Shown: piece by piece, positions 43,804-52,777 of the stretch
Layout: every line of letters starts with the position of its first letter
Numbering within the stretch: position 1 is the stretch's first letter
Assembly (NCBI RefSeq): GCF_024362325.1
Contig: NZ_CP101497.1
Location: 186,001-250,000 of the forward strand
Length of the DNA stretch: 64,000 nucleotides
Direction of reading: 5' to 3'
Source: Microcella humidisoli
GTDB taxonomy: Bacteria > Actinomycetota > Actinomycetes > Actinomycetales > Microbacteriaceae
Made by a program: the position numbers and the translations under genes
The notes under the pieces: generated by a model
Databases searched by the model: none
What the model was told of the DNA's origin: nothing
Seen by the model: the letters and a program-made list of their open reading frames with translations, nothing else

Positions 43804-43818
43804 CGGCCGCGCGGTCGG

Positions 43819-44928
43819 TTAGTCGACCGGGCGCTGCTTGCGCCACTTGATGCCCGCGGCGATGAAGCCGTCGAGGTCGCCGTCGAACACGGCCGAGGGG
43901 TTGTTGACCTCGTGCTCGGTGCGCAGGTCTTTCACCATCTGGTACGGCGCGAGCACGTACGAGCGCATCTGGTCGCCCCAGCTCGCCGTGATGGTGCCGG
44001 CGAGCTCTTTCTTGGTCGCCGCCTCCTGCTCTTTCTGCATGATGAGGAGGCGCGACTGCAGCACGCGCATCGCTGCAGCGCGGTTCTGGATCTGGCTCTT
44101 CTCGTTCTGCATCGACACGACGAGGCCGGTCGGCAGGTGGGTGATGCGCACGGCCGAGTCGGTCGTGTTGACCGACTGCCCTCCGGGGCCCGACGAGCGG
44201 AAGACATCGACGCGGATGTCCGACTCGGGCACCTCGATCTCCGCGCTCTCCTCGAGCAGCGGGATGACCTCGACCGCGGCGAAGCTCGTCTGCCGCTTGC
44301 CCGCGGCGCCGAACGGCGACATGCGCACGAGGCGGTGGGTTCCCGCCTCGACGCTGAGGATGCCGAAGGCGTGGGGCGCATCCACTTCGAAGGTCGCGCT
44401 CTTGATGCCCGCCTCCTCGGCGTACGAGATGTCCATGACGGTCGTCGAGTACTTGTGCTGCTCGGCCCAGCGCAGGTACATGCGCAGCAGCATGTCGGCG
44501 AAGTCGGCCGCGTCGACGCCGCCCGCTCCCGCGCGGATCGTGACGACGGCGGGGCGCGCGTCGTACTCGCCGTCGAGGAGGGTCTGCACCTCCATGTCGG
44601 CGAGCGCCTTCTCGATGTCATCGAGCTCGCTCGCCGCCTCGGCGGCCGCGTCGTCGTCATCGGCCTCGCGCGCCATCTCGATGAGCACGTCGAGGTCGTC
44701 GAGCTTGGCCTGCAGCTCGGTGATGCGCTTGAGCTCGCTCTGCCGGTGGCTCAGCGCGCTCGTGACCTTCTGCGCGTTCGCGGTGTCGTCCCACAGGTCG
44801 GGCGCGCCCGCCTGCTCGTTGAGCACGGCGATGTCGGCCTCGAGCCGGTCGACGTCAACGACGGCGCGGATGTCGGCGAAGGTGCTGCGGGCGGCGGCGA
44901 TGCGCTCGGCGAAATCCAGATCGATCAT
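43819..44928 (-). CDS. prfB: peptide chain release factor 2
   Basis: A 369-residue class I release factor for UGA/UAA. The stop-codon reading SPF is at residues 204-206 and the peptidyl-hydrolysis GGQ at 249-251 ([15 protein letters not shown]). An N-terminal coiled domain ([19 protein letters not shown]) precedes them. The frame is continuous from ATG to stop, so there is no programmed frameshift of the enterobacterial kind. A TAGGCT box lies nine bases before the ATG. Confidence 0.97.
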   Translation of the reverse strand: MIDLDFAERIAAARSTFADIRAVVDVDRLEADIAVLNEQAGAPDLWDDTANAQKVTSALSHRQSELKRITELQAKLDDLDVLIEMAREADDDDAAAEAASELDDIEKALADMEVQTLLDGEYDARPAVVTIRAGAGGVDAADFADMLLRMYLRWAEQHKYSTTVMDISYAEEAGIKSATFEVDAPHAFGILSVEAGTHRLVRMSPFGAAGKRQTSFAAVEVIPLLEESAEIEVPESDIRVDVFRSSGPGGQSVNTTDSAVRITHLPTGLVVSMQNEKSQIQNRAAAMRVLQSRLLIMQKEQEAATKKELAGTITASWGDQMRSYVLAPYQMVKDLRTEHEVNNPSAVFDGDLDGFIAAGIKWRKQRPVD

Positions 44929-45007
44929 GTCGGGTTCAGCCTACCGGCGGGCGCGTGCGCTGGTCGGCGAGAAGTCACCGCGCAGCCCTGAGTGGCTGCT
45001 CCGGCGC

Positions 45008-45013
45008 TACAGT
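45008..45013 (+). promoter_or_regulatory. -10 box of propeller-glycosyltransferase operon
   Basis: TACAGT, seven bases before the ATG at 45021, with no ribosome-binding site between: a leaderless arrangement. Confidence 0.45.
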
Positions 45014-45020
45014 GGCCCGC

Positions 45021-45950
45021 ATGGCGACCGTCCCCCCGCTGCTGGCACAGTGGGCCCCTGCGGTCAGGTTCGAACCGATCACTCCGCCCGTGCAACCGGG
45101 GTGGTCGCGGTTCAACCCGTCGATCGTGCGCACGGCGGGCACGACGACGATCGGGGTGCGCAGCGCCAACTACCGCTTGACCGACGCAGGGCGCTACGAG
45201 ATGACCGACACCGCGATTCGGTCGCAGACCGTGCTCATCGACCTGTTCGACGGTCAGAGTCAGAACCCTCGTCTGCTACAGATCCGCACCGACCGCATGC
45301 CGTCGTCCTTCCCCGTGCAGGGTTGGGAGGACGTCCGGCTGTTCGCCAGCGACGCGGGCATCTCTGGGCTTGCAACCGTGCGCGATGTGGACGAATCGGG
45401 AGTCTGCCGCATCGCGCTGCTCGTGCCGCAAGGCGACGATCGCGTCGCCGAGGTGCTCGTCGACAGTCCGCGGCCCGGTCGGCACGAGAAGAACTGGGCG
45501 CCGTGGCCGACATCGGGCGCCGTTCGCGCGGTGTACTCCTGGGATCCCCTGCGCATCATCTCGATCGACCCCGCGACGGGGCAGACCACTCTCGATGATC
45601 GTGGAGCGAGCGGGCTCGGACCAGGAACGCGCGGCGGGTCGGGCGCGGTCGAGCTCGACTCGGGCGAGAGCCTGTTCGTGGTGCACGAGAGCCACCTGCT
45701 GCCCGACGGACGCGCCTACGTGCACCGCTTCGTGACCATCAGCGCCGACGGTCTCGTCGCTCGGGCATCGCCCCGCCTGCGTCTCACCGGATTCGGTGTC
45801 GAGTTCGTCGCGGGTGCCGCCCTCGAGGGCAGCGACCTCCTCGTGACGTTCGGCGTGGCCGACCGCGACGCCTGGCTGGCGCGGCTGCCGATTGCGGGCG
45901 TGCTCGAACGGCTCGGCCCCGTACGACGGGTGCCCGGGGTACCCGCATGA
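45021..45950 (+). CDS. GH130-like five-bladed propeller protein
   Basis: A 309-residue protein that resembles GH130-type mannoside phosphorylases and their non-enzymatic relatives: WSRFNPSIVR near the start, GWEDVRLFASDAG, HEKNWAPWPTSGAVRAVYSWDPLRII in the middle and GFGVEFVAGAALEGSDLLVTFGVADRDAWLARL at the end. The ordered motifs E/NP-S, ED-R, KNW-P and GVADR are blade features. No signal peptide, so cytoplasmic. It overlaps the glycosyltransferase gene by ATGA. A role in building or trimming a sugar chain is inferred. Confidence 0.6.
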   Translation: MATVPPLLAQWAPAVRFEPITPPVQPGWSRFNPSIVRTAGTTTIGVRSANYRLTDAGRYEMTDTAIRSQTVLIDLFDGQSQNPRLLQIRTDRMPSSFPVQGWEDVRLFASDAGISGLATVRDVDESGVCRIALLVPQGDDRVAEVLVDSPRPGRHEKNWAPWPTSGAVRAVYSWDPLRIISIDPATGQTTLDDRGASGLGPGTRGGSGAVELDSGESLFVVHESHLLPDGRAYVHRFVTISADGLVARASPRLRLTGFGVEFVAGAALEGSDLLVTFGVADRDAWLARLPIAGVLERLGPVRRVPGVPA

Positions 45951-47014
45951 CCGTCCCTGGCCTGCGACTGGCCATGATCGTGCGCGACGAGGCGCCGATC
46001 ATCCAGCGCGCCGTTGCCTCGATCCTTCCGCTCATCGATTCGTGGCGCATCATCGACACCGGGTCGAGTGACGACACCGTCGCGCTCATCGAGACCTCCC
46101 TCGCGGGGGTTGCGGGCGAGCTCCGGCGCAGCCCGTGGTTCGACTTCGGGCACAACCGTTCCGAGCTCGTCGACTGGGCGACAGAGGGCGCCGACTGGCT
46201 GCTGCTGCTCGACGCCGACATGATCGTCGATGCCGACGACGACCTGGCCGAACAGCTCGCGGCATTCTCGGCGGACGCCGCACTCGTGCCGGTCGACGGC
46301 GGGGTCTCGTACCGCATGCCCTACCTGGTTCGCGGCAATCGCCCGTGGCACTACGTGGGGCGCACGCACGAGCACCTCTCGAGCACCACTCCCTATCGCA
46401 CCGAATGGTTCGACGGCCTGCGCATCACGCACGTCGCCGACGGTTCATCGCATCAGGTGAAGCTCGAGCGCGACGTCGCCATGCTCGGCCTCGACCTGCT
46501 CGAGCACCCCGATTCCAGCCGCACGGTCTTCTACCTGGCGCAGACTTATCGAGACGCCGGCGAGCACGAGTTGGCGCTGCAGCAGTACCGACGACGGGCG
46601 ACCATGGGCGGCTGGGCCGAAGAGGTCTTCTGGTCGCTCTACCAGGCGGCCCTGATCGAAGAGGTGACCGCGTCACCGACAGCGACCGACGCCATGATTC
46701 GGGCGTGGGATGTCCGCCCCGAGCGTGCCGAACCGCTCTACCGGCTCGCCCGGCGGCATCGGCTGGTGCGTCAGCACCATGCTGCGTGGGTCTTCGCCAG
46801 TGCAGCCGCGGCCCTCGAGCTTCCCGACGACACCTTGTTCGTGGACGCCGAGGTCTACCGCTGGGCGGCGGCCTTCGAGCGCGCCGACGCAGCGTGGCGT
46901 ATCGGCCATCGTGCACTCGCGCGTGCGGAGGTCGAGCGGTTGCTGGCCCTCGACGGCATTCCCGCAGAGCACCGCGACCACTTGGAGCTCATGCGGTCGG
47001 ACCTCGGTGCCTGA
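45947..47014 (+). CDS. family 2 glycosyltransferase with TPR-like C-terminus
   Basis: A 355-residue cytoplasmic GT-A enzyme: LRLAMIVRDEAPIIQRAVASI, IIDTGSSDDTVALIE, and the metal-binding DAD in LLLLDADMIVDAD. After about residue 190 comes a helical repeat region (FYLAQTYRDAGEHELALQQYRRRA) like TPR units, common in protein-glycosylating transferases of this type. It is coupled to the propeller gene upstream, and the collagen-like gene follows 63 bases on. Donor and acceptor sugars are unknown; glycosylation of the collagen-like Thr residues is a hypothesis. Confidence 0.8.
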   Translation: MTVPGLRLAMIVRDEAPIIQRAVASILPLIDSWRIIDTGSSDDTVALIETSLAGVAGELRRSPWFDFGHNRSELVDWATEGADWLLLLDADMIVDADDDLAEQLAAFSADAALVPVDGGVSYRMPYLVRGNRPWHYVGRTHEHLSSTTPYRTEWFDGLRITHVADGSSHQVKLERDVAMLGLDLLEHPDSSRTVFYLAQTYRDAGEHELALQQYRRRATMGGWAEEVFWSLYQAALIEEVTASPTATDAMIRAWDVRPERAEPLYRLARRHRLVRQHHAAWVFASAAAALELPDDTLFVDAEVYRWAAAFERADAAWRIGHRALARAEVERLLALDGIPAEHRDHLELMRSDLGA

Positions 47015-47077
47015 GAAAACCTTCGCTCGAAGCCGGCGTGAAGCTAGGCTGATCGAACCCGAAAGAGAGAGTCGTTA

Positions 47078-47622
<545 letters not shown>

Positions 47623-47626
<4 letters not shown>

Positions 47627-48345
47627 ACCACCTGCGCGGTCGGCAGGCCCTGGAACGCGCTCGACGGGAGGTCTTTCTCGTCGGCGCGCACGGCATCCAG
47701 AATGCGCGTGACGACGGCGGCGGGCGCGTAGCCGACGGGGAACGCGGGGCGCTCCCCCGAGATCGGGTGCTTCGAGAGCTCGGTCTCGGTGTGGCCGGGG
47801 CGCGCATCGAGCACGCGGATGCCCGCCCGGCGCAGTTCGCGCGCGGCGACCTGATGCGCTGCGGCCTGGGCCGACTTGACGGCGCTGTAGGCGCCGATGC
47901 CGGCCGTGGGGGTCTCGGCGACCACGCCGCTGATCGAGACGACGAACGGTGACCCGCCCGCCGCGGCGCTCTCGGCGAGGGCCGGAGCGGCGGCGCGCAG
48001 CACGCGCATCGGCGCGAGAACGTTGATGGCCCACAGTGCCTCGAGGGTCTCGTCGCTCGTGTCGACGAGGGGGCCGAACGCGACGGCGCCCGAGGCGACG
48101 ATGACGCCGTCGACGCGGCCGTAGGCGTTCTTCGCGGCGGCGACGACCTTCTCGGCCTCACCGGCGTCGGTGAGGTCGGCGGGGATGAGCGCGGCGCCGT
48201 CGATGTCGAGGTCGTCGAGGGCGAGCATCGAGCGCCCCGTCAGGGTGAGGCGCGCGCCCGACGCGGCGAGCTGGCGGGCGAACTCGCGGCCGAGGCCGCC
48301 CGTCGCTCCGAGGACGATGATGGAGGCACCCGCGAGATCGGTCAT
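47623..48345 (-). CDS. SDR family NAD(P)-dependent oxidoreductase
   Basis: A 240-residue short-chain dehydrogenase. Cofactor site GATGGLGRE (13-21), [15 protein letters not shown], catalytic Ser in VVSISGVV and YSAVK (Tyr-x3-Lys). Substrate unknown. The ATG is six bases after a TAGCGT box, so it is probably leaderless. Its stop is shared with the collagen-like gene through CTAG. Confidence 0.85.
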
Positions 48346-48351
48346 GCGGCC

Positions 48352-48357
48352 ACGCTA
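48352..48357 (-). promoter_or_regulatory. -10 box for leaderless SDR gene
   Basis: TAGCGT on the minus strand, six bases before the ATG at 48345; the hexamer plus GGCC is the same as before the SDR gene at 1488. Confidence 0.5.
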
Positions 48358-48426
48358 CGTCGGCTCTCTGGGAGCATGCAGAGGGCGCTCAGGCCGCGTG
48401 TCGCTCGCGCTCAGGGGCGCTCACGC

Positions 48427-49191
48427 TCAGGCGCGCTCGGCGTACTGCCGAACCTGGGCCGCGAACGCCGCGCCGACCTCGTGCGCCTGCTCGCGGTAGA
48501 GCCGCCAGTTCTCGTGGCTCAAGCGCTCCTGCTCGGTCGGGTCGACGCCCTCGCGCTCGTAGACGCGGCGCCCGCCCGCGATCCACGCGAGCTGCGTCGC
48601 CAGCCCCACCTCGAGGTGGAACTGCAGTCCCCACGCCGACTCCCCCACCCGGAACGCCTCGACGATGCCGTCGGTCTCGCCGAGCAGCACCGCGCCCTCC
48701 GGCAGCTCGTAGCTGTCGAAGTGGTAGTGGAACACCTCGACCTCGTCGGCACCGGTCGCGCCGCGCGCGGCCGATGCCACGAGGGGCGCCAGCACGGGGT
48801 CGCTCGCGGCGTCGTCGGTGAGGCGCACGCTCGTCCACCCCAGCTCGGGCACCGGCGAGGGCTTGAACGGCGCACCGGCCGCGGCGGCGAGCAGCTGCGA
48901 GCCGAAGCAGAGGCCCAGCACGGGCATCCCCGTCTCGAGGGCGTGCTCGAGCACGCGCTTCTCGTGGGTCATCCAGGGGTGCTTGGGCTCGTCGGGCACT
49001 CCGGCGTAGGCGCCGAGCGAGACGATGCCGCTGAACCGGTCGAGAGCATCCAGCGACGGAGCGCCCTCGGGGTCGCGCTCGACGTCCCAGGTCACGATGC
49101 GCAGACCGGCCTCGGCCAGCGGCGCGGCGAGCTCGTTGAGGTTGTCGTCGACGTCATGCAGCACGACGAGCACCTCGGGGGCTGCGCTCAC
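48427..49191 (-). CDS. class I glutamine amidotransferase (stand-alone GATase)
   Basis: A 254-residue triad amidotransferase of the GuaA-like stand-alone type. Nucleophile Cys95 in VLGLCFGSQL, and His192/Glu194 in WGLQFHLEV complete the triad. VVLHDVDDNLNELAAPL at the start is typical. It would release ammonia from glutamine, or hydrolyse gamma-glutamyl compounds, for a partner enzyme that is not evident nearby. GTG start overlaps the stop of the upstream gene (GTGA), linking it to the nucleotidyltransferase-like protein. Confidence 0.85.
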   Translation of the reverse strand: MSAAPEVLVVLHDVDDNLNELAAPLAEAGLRIVTWDVERDPEGAPSLDALDRFSGIVSLGAYAGVPDEPKHPWMTHEKRVLEHALETGMPVLGLCFGSQLLAAAAGAPFKPSPVPELGWTSVRLTDDAASDPVLAPLVASAARGATGADEVEVFHYHFDSYELPEGAVLLGETDGIVEAFRVGESAWGLQFHLEVGLATQLAWIAGGRRVYEREGVDPTEQERLSHENWRLYREQAHEVGAAFAAQVRQYAERA

Positions 49192-50519
49192 GCGTGCTCG
49201 CCCTGCATGGCGCGGATGTAATCGCGGATGGTCGGCACGCCTTCGAGTTTGTCACGGAAGAAGGTGTTGACGAGGTTGATGACACGGTTCTGCGCCGCCT
49301 CGACATCGCTCGTGCGACGCTCGCCCGCCGACTGGTCTTCGAGCGTGCGCCGCAGGCTCAGCAGAGCGCTCACGATCTCGGCCTCTTCATCGCCGTCGAG
49401 CATCTGGATGACCTGCAGCATGAGCGCGTCGGCCTGGTCGCGCACCGCGTCGATCGGGATGCTCGTGCCGGGCTGCGTGGCATTGTCGAGCGTCGAGATG
49501 AGCGACCACACCTGATACAGGATCGTCGCCGGCTCGTCGAAGAGCTCGCGCACGTAGGCCGCATCGATGTGACGGCCCGAGAGGCGGAAGATGTTGTACA
49601 TGCGCTTGGCGGCCTTGCCGTAGTTCACCTGCTTCGTGAGGTACTTGCGCACCTCCTCTTCGAGCCGCTCGACGTACTCGTCGAGCGCGTCGTCGCTGAC
49701 GTGCTGCACGACCTTGGTGAAGGTCGGCAGATCGTCGGCCTCGAGGTAGACCTCCTGGAAGTACGCGTCGAGGTAGCCGTCGAGCGGAACGATCTCGCCG
49801 TCGGGCCCCTCCCACGTCACGTCGATGACGTTGCTCGCGTTCGAGAGCGACTTGCGCTGCGGGTCGGTGACGACCCAGTCGAGCTTGCACCAGCCCGGGT
49901 CGAGGGCGGCCTCGTACCAGGTGAGGGTCTGCACGCTGCCGTCGGCGAGCGTCAGCTCGATGCGCTCGGCCTCGATCTCGGCCGGGGTCCACGTGATGGG
50001 GCTACCGCGCTTGCGCGGCTGACCGCCGTGCTCGCAGTCGACGGGGTAGCTGCCGAGCTTGCCCTCGAGGAACTGGAAGGCGTCGGCCGTGTACGTGCGC
50101 CGCGCGGCCGCGCGCATGAGGTCGGCCATGATTCGGCACGCCTCCTCGCGCGACGCGGCCTTGATGTTGAGGCGCTGGAAGTAGTCGCAGTCGCCGGGGA
50201 ACGACTGGATCTTCGACTGCGCCGCCGAGCCGCTCAGCGCGAGCGCGCTCTCCGCGATCTCGGGCGGGCCGGTCACCTCGACGACCTGGCCGATGCGACG
50301 GAAGCGCTCGAGGTCGCGCGGCGTGAAGTCGAGCATGGTCACGCGGTGCCCGAAGGTGCCGCTCTCGTGGGTGACGATGTGCTCGTCGCTCGCGGCGTCG
50401 GCGGCGATCGCGGCGAGCCACTGCAGGGCGGCCTCTTCATCGAGCTGCACCCCCAGGCGGGCGGCCGATTCGCGGATGCGCGCGATGTCGTCGTCGGGCT
50501 GATTCGTCTGGAGCGTCAT
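49188..50519 (-). CDS. uncharacterised protein with nucleotidyltransferase-like signature
   Basis: A 443-residue soluble protein with no family I can name. Residues 97-113 read GS, eleven residues, then D110-C-D112-Y, which fits the pol-beta/NTase signature G[GS]x9-13Dh[DE]h; Asp214 in WCKLDWVV could be the third metal ligand. The C-terminal half is helical (DYVERLEEEVRKYLTKQVNYGKAAKRMYNIF) and could bind nucleic acid. The start at 50519 (MTLQTNQPDD) is preferred over longer frames because the upstream extension looks random. Coupled to the amidotransferase by GTGA, and 25 bases after the exonuclease gene. Function inferred from motif spacing only. Confidence 0.55.
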   Translation of the reverse strand: MTLQTNQPDDDIARIRESAARLGVQLDEEAALQWLAAIAADAASDEHIVTHESGTFGHRVTMLDFTPRDLERFRRIGQVVEVTGPPEIAESALALSGSAAQSKIQSFPGDCDYFQRLNIKAASREEACRIMADLMRAAARRTYTADAFQFLEGKLGSYPVDCEHGGQPRKRGSPITWTPAEIEAERIELTLADGSVQTLTWYEAALDPGWCKLDWVVTDPQRKSLSNASNVIDVTWEGPDGEIVPLDGYLDAYFQEVYLEADDLPTFTKVVQHVSDDALDEYVERLEEEVRKYLTKQVNYGKAAKRMYNIFRLSGRHIDAAYVRELFDEPATILYQVWSLISTLDNATQPGTSIPIDAVRDQADALMLQVIQMLDGDEEAEIVSALLSLRRTLEDQSAGERRTSDVEAAQNRVINLVNTFFRDKLEGVPTIRDYIRAMQGEHA

Positions 50520-50544
50520 CGCGGGCCTCCGGGGGCGAAAGGGG

Positions 50545-51132
50545 TCAGTCGCGCGACGCCAGTTCGCCTCGCACAGCCCGGAAGAGGGCCGCCTGATCGC
50601 GCGCGTCGTCGAGTGCATTATGCGTCAGGGTGATGCTCAGCCCATAGCGTTCGGCGACGAAGTTCATGCTCGTTCCCGCCCAGCTCGAGCCCGTGACTCC
50701 GAGATAGAAGGCCTTGATGTCGAGCGCCGAGTGGCCGAAGGGGTTGCGGCCGAGGTAGCGGTGGAAGTAGTCGGCCACGAACATCCAGTCGAAGACCGCG
50801 TTGAAGCCGACCATCACGGGGCGGTGACCGGCGGGGGTGACGGTGTCGATCCAGTCGGCGAACTGCTGCATCGCCGCCTCGGGGGCGGTTCCGGATGCGC
50901 GCAGCCCGTCGAGCGTGAAGCCCCCGACACTCATCGCCGAGTCGAGCACCCCCTCGCGGTCGGGTTGCAGCTCGACGTAGAAGCCCGGCTCGGTGTCGGG
51001 GGCGTCGACGCTGCGGGGATCGACCACGCACGCCCCCACCGAGAGCATCGCGAACCCGCTCGGGCTCGGACCAGCCGCCTCGATGTCGACGCTGATGTAG
51101 GTGACGGGCTTCTCGGGGCGATCGGTGCTCAC
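50545..51132 (-). CDS. DnaQ-like 3'-5' exonuclease
   Basis: A 195-residue DEDDh-type exonuclease. ExoI is SVDIEAAG (Asp16, Glu18), ExoII FNAVFDWMFV (Asp), ExoIII HNALDDARDQA (His and Asp), so all catalytic residues are present. It resembles small RNase T/DnaQ-like single-domain enzymes acting on DNA or RNA ends. GTG start. It leads a minus-strand run followed by the nucleotidyltransferase-like and amidotransferase genes. Confidence 0.85.
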   Translation of the reverse strand: MSTDRPEKPVTYISVDIEAAGPSPSGFAMLSVGACVVDPRSVDAPDTEPGFYVELQPDREGVLDSAMSVGGFTLDGLRASGTAPEAAMQQFADWIDTVTPAGHRPVMVGFNAVFDWMFVADYFHRYLGRNPFGHSALDIKAFYLGVTGSSWAGTSMNFVAERYGLSITLTHNALDDARDQAALFRAVRGELASRD

Positions 51133-51162
51133 GTGCCCATTCTGGTGGGCGCGCTCCACGGT

Positions 51163-51630
51163 TCAGTCGAAGACGCTGCGGCCCGTCGCGGTGACCTCGA
51201 GCCGCAGGCCCTCGGGCAGCAGGATCGCGAGCACGGGCGGCCGCCAGTCGGCGGCGAGGGTGACGCGAGCGCTCAGACCGTCGGGCGTGCTCGCGGCGAC
51301 GAGCTGAAGGTTCTCGAGCCCGCCCGCGGGTGCCTCGGCCAGGTACTGCCGCGCGCCCTGCTGCACCTGCTGGTCGGTGAGGCGCGGGCGCAGCACGCCC
51401 TCGGGCGTCACGCGCACGTCGTCGAGGTCGAACGACTCGGCGCCGACGAGCGCGGCGCCGTCAGCGAGCGTGAAGAGGCGCTTGCGCTCGAGATACAGCG
51501 AGGTCGCGGCGGTCACGAGCAGCACGACCGCGAGGGCGAGCGCGCCGTAGCCCGCGATGAGCGGCAGTGTCGAGCCGCGGTCGTCGCGGGGGTCGAGCCG
51601 CGAGCCGCTGCCGAGCGCGCGCCGCCGCAT
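51163..51630 (-). CDS. TadG-like pilus assembly protein
   Basis: A 155-residue protein with a cytoplasmic basic start, DDRGSTLPLIAGYGALALAVVLLV (TadG-type N-terminal helix), and LADGAALVGAESFDLDDVRV, typical of the TadG-like N-terminal family, then a small extracytoplasmic domain. Last gene of the pseudopilin part of the Tad locus. The ATG at 51630 shares a base with the upstream stop; a GTG three bases earlier would give a GTGA overlap. Confidence 0.75.
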   Translation of the reverse strand: MRRRALGSGSRLDPRDDRGSTLPLIAGYGALALAVVLLVTAATSLYLERKRLFTLADGAALVGAESFDLDDVRVTPEGVLRPRLTDQQVQQGARQYLAEAPAGGLENLQLVAASTPDGLSARVTLAADWRPPVLAILLPEGLRLEVTATGRSVFD

Positions 51631-52109
51631 CACCCCGCGCCCCAGAATCGGGAGACCTGCTGGGTGGCGCTCGCCTCGATGGGGATGGCGAGCGGCACGC
51701 GCAGGTCGAACAGTGGCGGCACGAGCGGTAAGGGCACGCTCGCCTCGACGCGCACGGTCACCCAGCCGCGGCGCGTGTGGCAGCGGTCGGGTCGCGGCTC
51801 GCACGTGATCGCGATGCTCGTCGCGGTCGTCTCGAGCCCGTGGTCGGCGAAGGCGATGGCGAGCGCCCGTTTCGCGGCGGCTGAGCCTGCGGCCGTGGAA
51901 TCCGCCTGCACGAACACCCGGGCGGCCTGACGGGCGGCTCCTTCGGCGGCGAGTGACGCCGACTGGATGGTGCCGAGCGTGAGGATCAGGTAGACGAGCG
52001 GCACGAGCATGAGCAATCCCGCGGTGAGGAACTCGAGCGAGGCCGAGCCGCGGTCATCGCATCCGCCGCCGCGTTCTGCGCTCTTATCGGAGGGGCTCGA
52101 GGGCCGCAC
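51630..52109 (-). CDS. TadE-family pseudopilin
   Basis: A 159-residue minor pilin-like protein: CDDRGSASLEFLTAGLLMLVPLVYLIL is the pseudopilin processing region with conserved Glu, then AEGAARQAARVFV, the TadE helix. The mature part has CEPRPDRCHTRR, a possible disulfide loop. GTG start, overlapping the upstream TadE gene by 26 bases. Confidence 0.8.
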   Translation of the reverse strand: MRPSSPSDKSAERGGGCDDRGSASLEFLTAGLLMLVPLVYLILTLGTIQSASLAAEGAARQAARVFVQADSTAAGSAAAKRALAIAFADHGLETTATSIAITCEPRPDRCHTRRGWVTVRVEASVPLPLVPPLFDLRVPLAIPIEASATQQVSRFWGAG

Positions 52110-52482
52110 GCCCGCTCACCTCCAGGGTGTCGTCGATGCCGACCATGCCGATGAGCGGCAGCGGCGACCGCACGGTGACGATGACCACGGGATGCCCTCC
52201 GTATGCCCCCGTGCCGGCCGAGATGCTCTGCGCGTAGCCCTCCCCCAGCGCCGCGGTGATGAGCTCGCGGCTCCGCTCGATGCCGGCGGGCAGGGAGCTG
52301 TCGGCGAGCGCCGCGTACCGGGCCCCCTCGGCGGCGGCGTCGATGAGGGTCGTGCGCACGTGCAGGGCGAACGCCACCTGCAGCACGCTCAGCGTCACGA
52401 GGGTGAGCAGCACGCCGACGAGCACGAACTCAACCGCGGCCGAGCCGCGGTCGTTCGCGAGGCGCGCGCGCAGGGCATCCAT
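52084..52482 (-). CDS. TadE-family pseudopilin
   Basis: A 132-residue protein with NDRGSAAVEFVLVGVLLTLVTLSVLQVAF (processing site and helix, Glu at the usual place) and HVRTTLIDAAAEGARYAA, typical TadE. It lies 15 bases after the small pilin-like gene and is co-transcribed with it. Confidence 0.85.
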   Translation of the reverse strand: MDALRARLANDRGSAAVEFVLVGVLLTLVTLSVLQVAFALHVRTTLIDAAAEGARYAALADSSLPAGIERSRELITAALGEGYAQSISAGTGAYGGHPVVIVTVRSPLPLIGMVGIDDTLEVSGRAALEPLR

Positions 52483-52497
52483 CGGCGAGGGCCGGCG

Positions 52498-52671
52498 TCA
52501 GAAACCGGTGACGCGGTCGATCGCCTGCTGGAAGACGCCCTGCAGCGCGGGGCCGGCGAGCGCCCAGATGAGGATGACGAGCCCCGCGGTCATGAGGGTG
52601 ATGAGCACCCAGCCGGGAACGTCTCCGCGGTCGTCGTTCGCTCGGGCGAAAAAGTCGAGGATTCTGCGCAT
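52498..52671 (-). CDS. Flp-pilin-like small membrane protein
   Basis: A 57-residue peptide: RILDFFARANDDRGDVPGWVLITLMTAGLVILIWALAGPALQGVF. It has one helix after a Gly-containing charged stretch, as in Flp/DUF4244 pilins of actinobacterial Tad loci, but without the usual E-Y pair after the cleavage site. As the first gene of the pseudopilin block it is the best candidate for the major pilin here. Start ATG at 52671 is inferred. Confidence 0.65.
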   Translation of the reverse strand: MRRILDFFARANDDRGDVPGWVLITLMTAGLVILIWALAGPALQGVFQQAIDRVTGF

Positions 52672-52777
52672 GCGCGCGATTCTGCTCGTCGTGCGACGGT
52701 GAGCGTCGGAGCTGTCCACAACGCGCGCCTGCCGTCAAGAGGTCGCCAACCTTGCCGGCGCCCGGCATGCTTGAGTC

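Noticed and set aside
43819..44928. Possible programmed frameshift in prfB.
   Set aside because: The frame is continuous and the protein is full length with SPF and GGQ in place.
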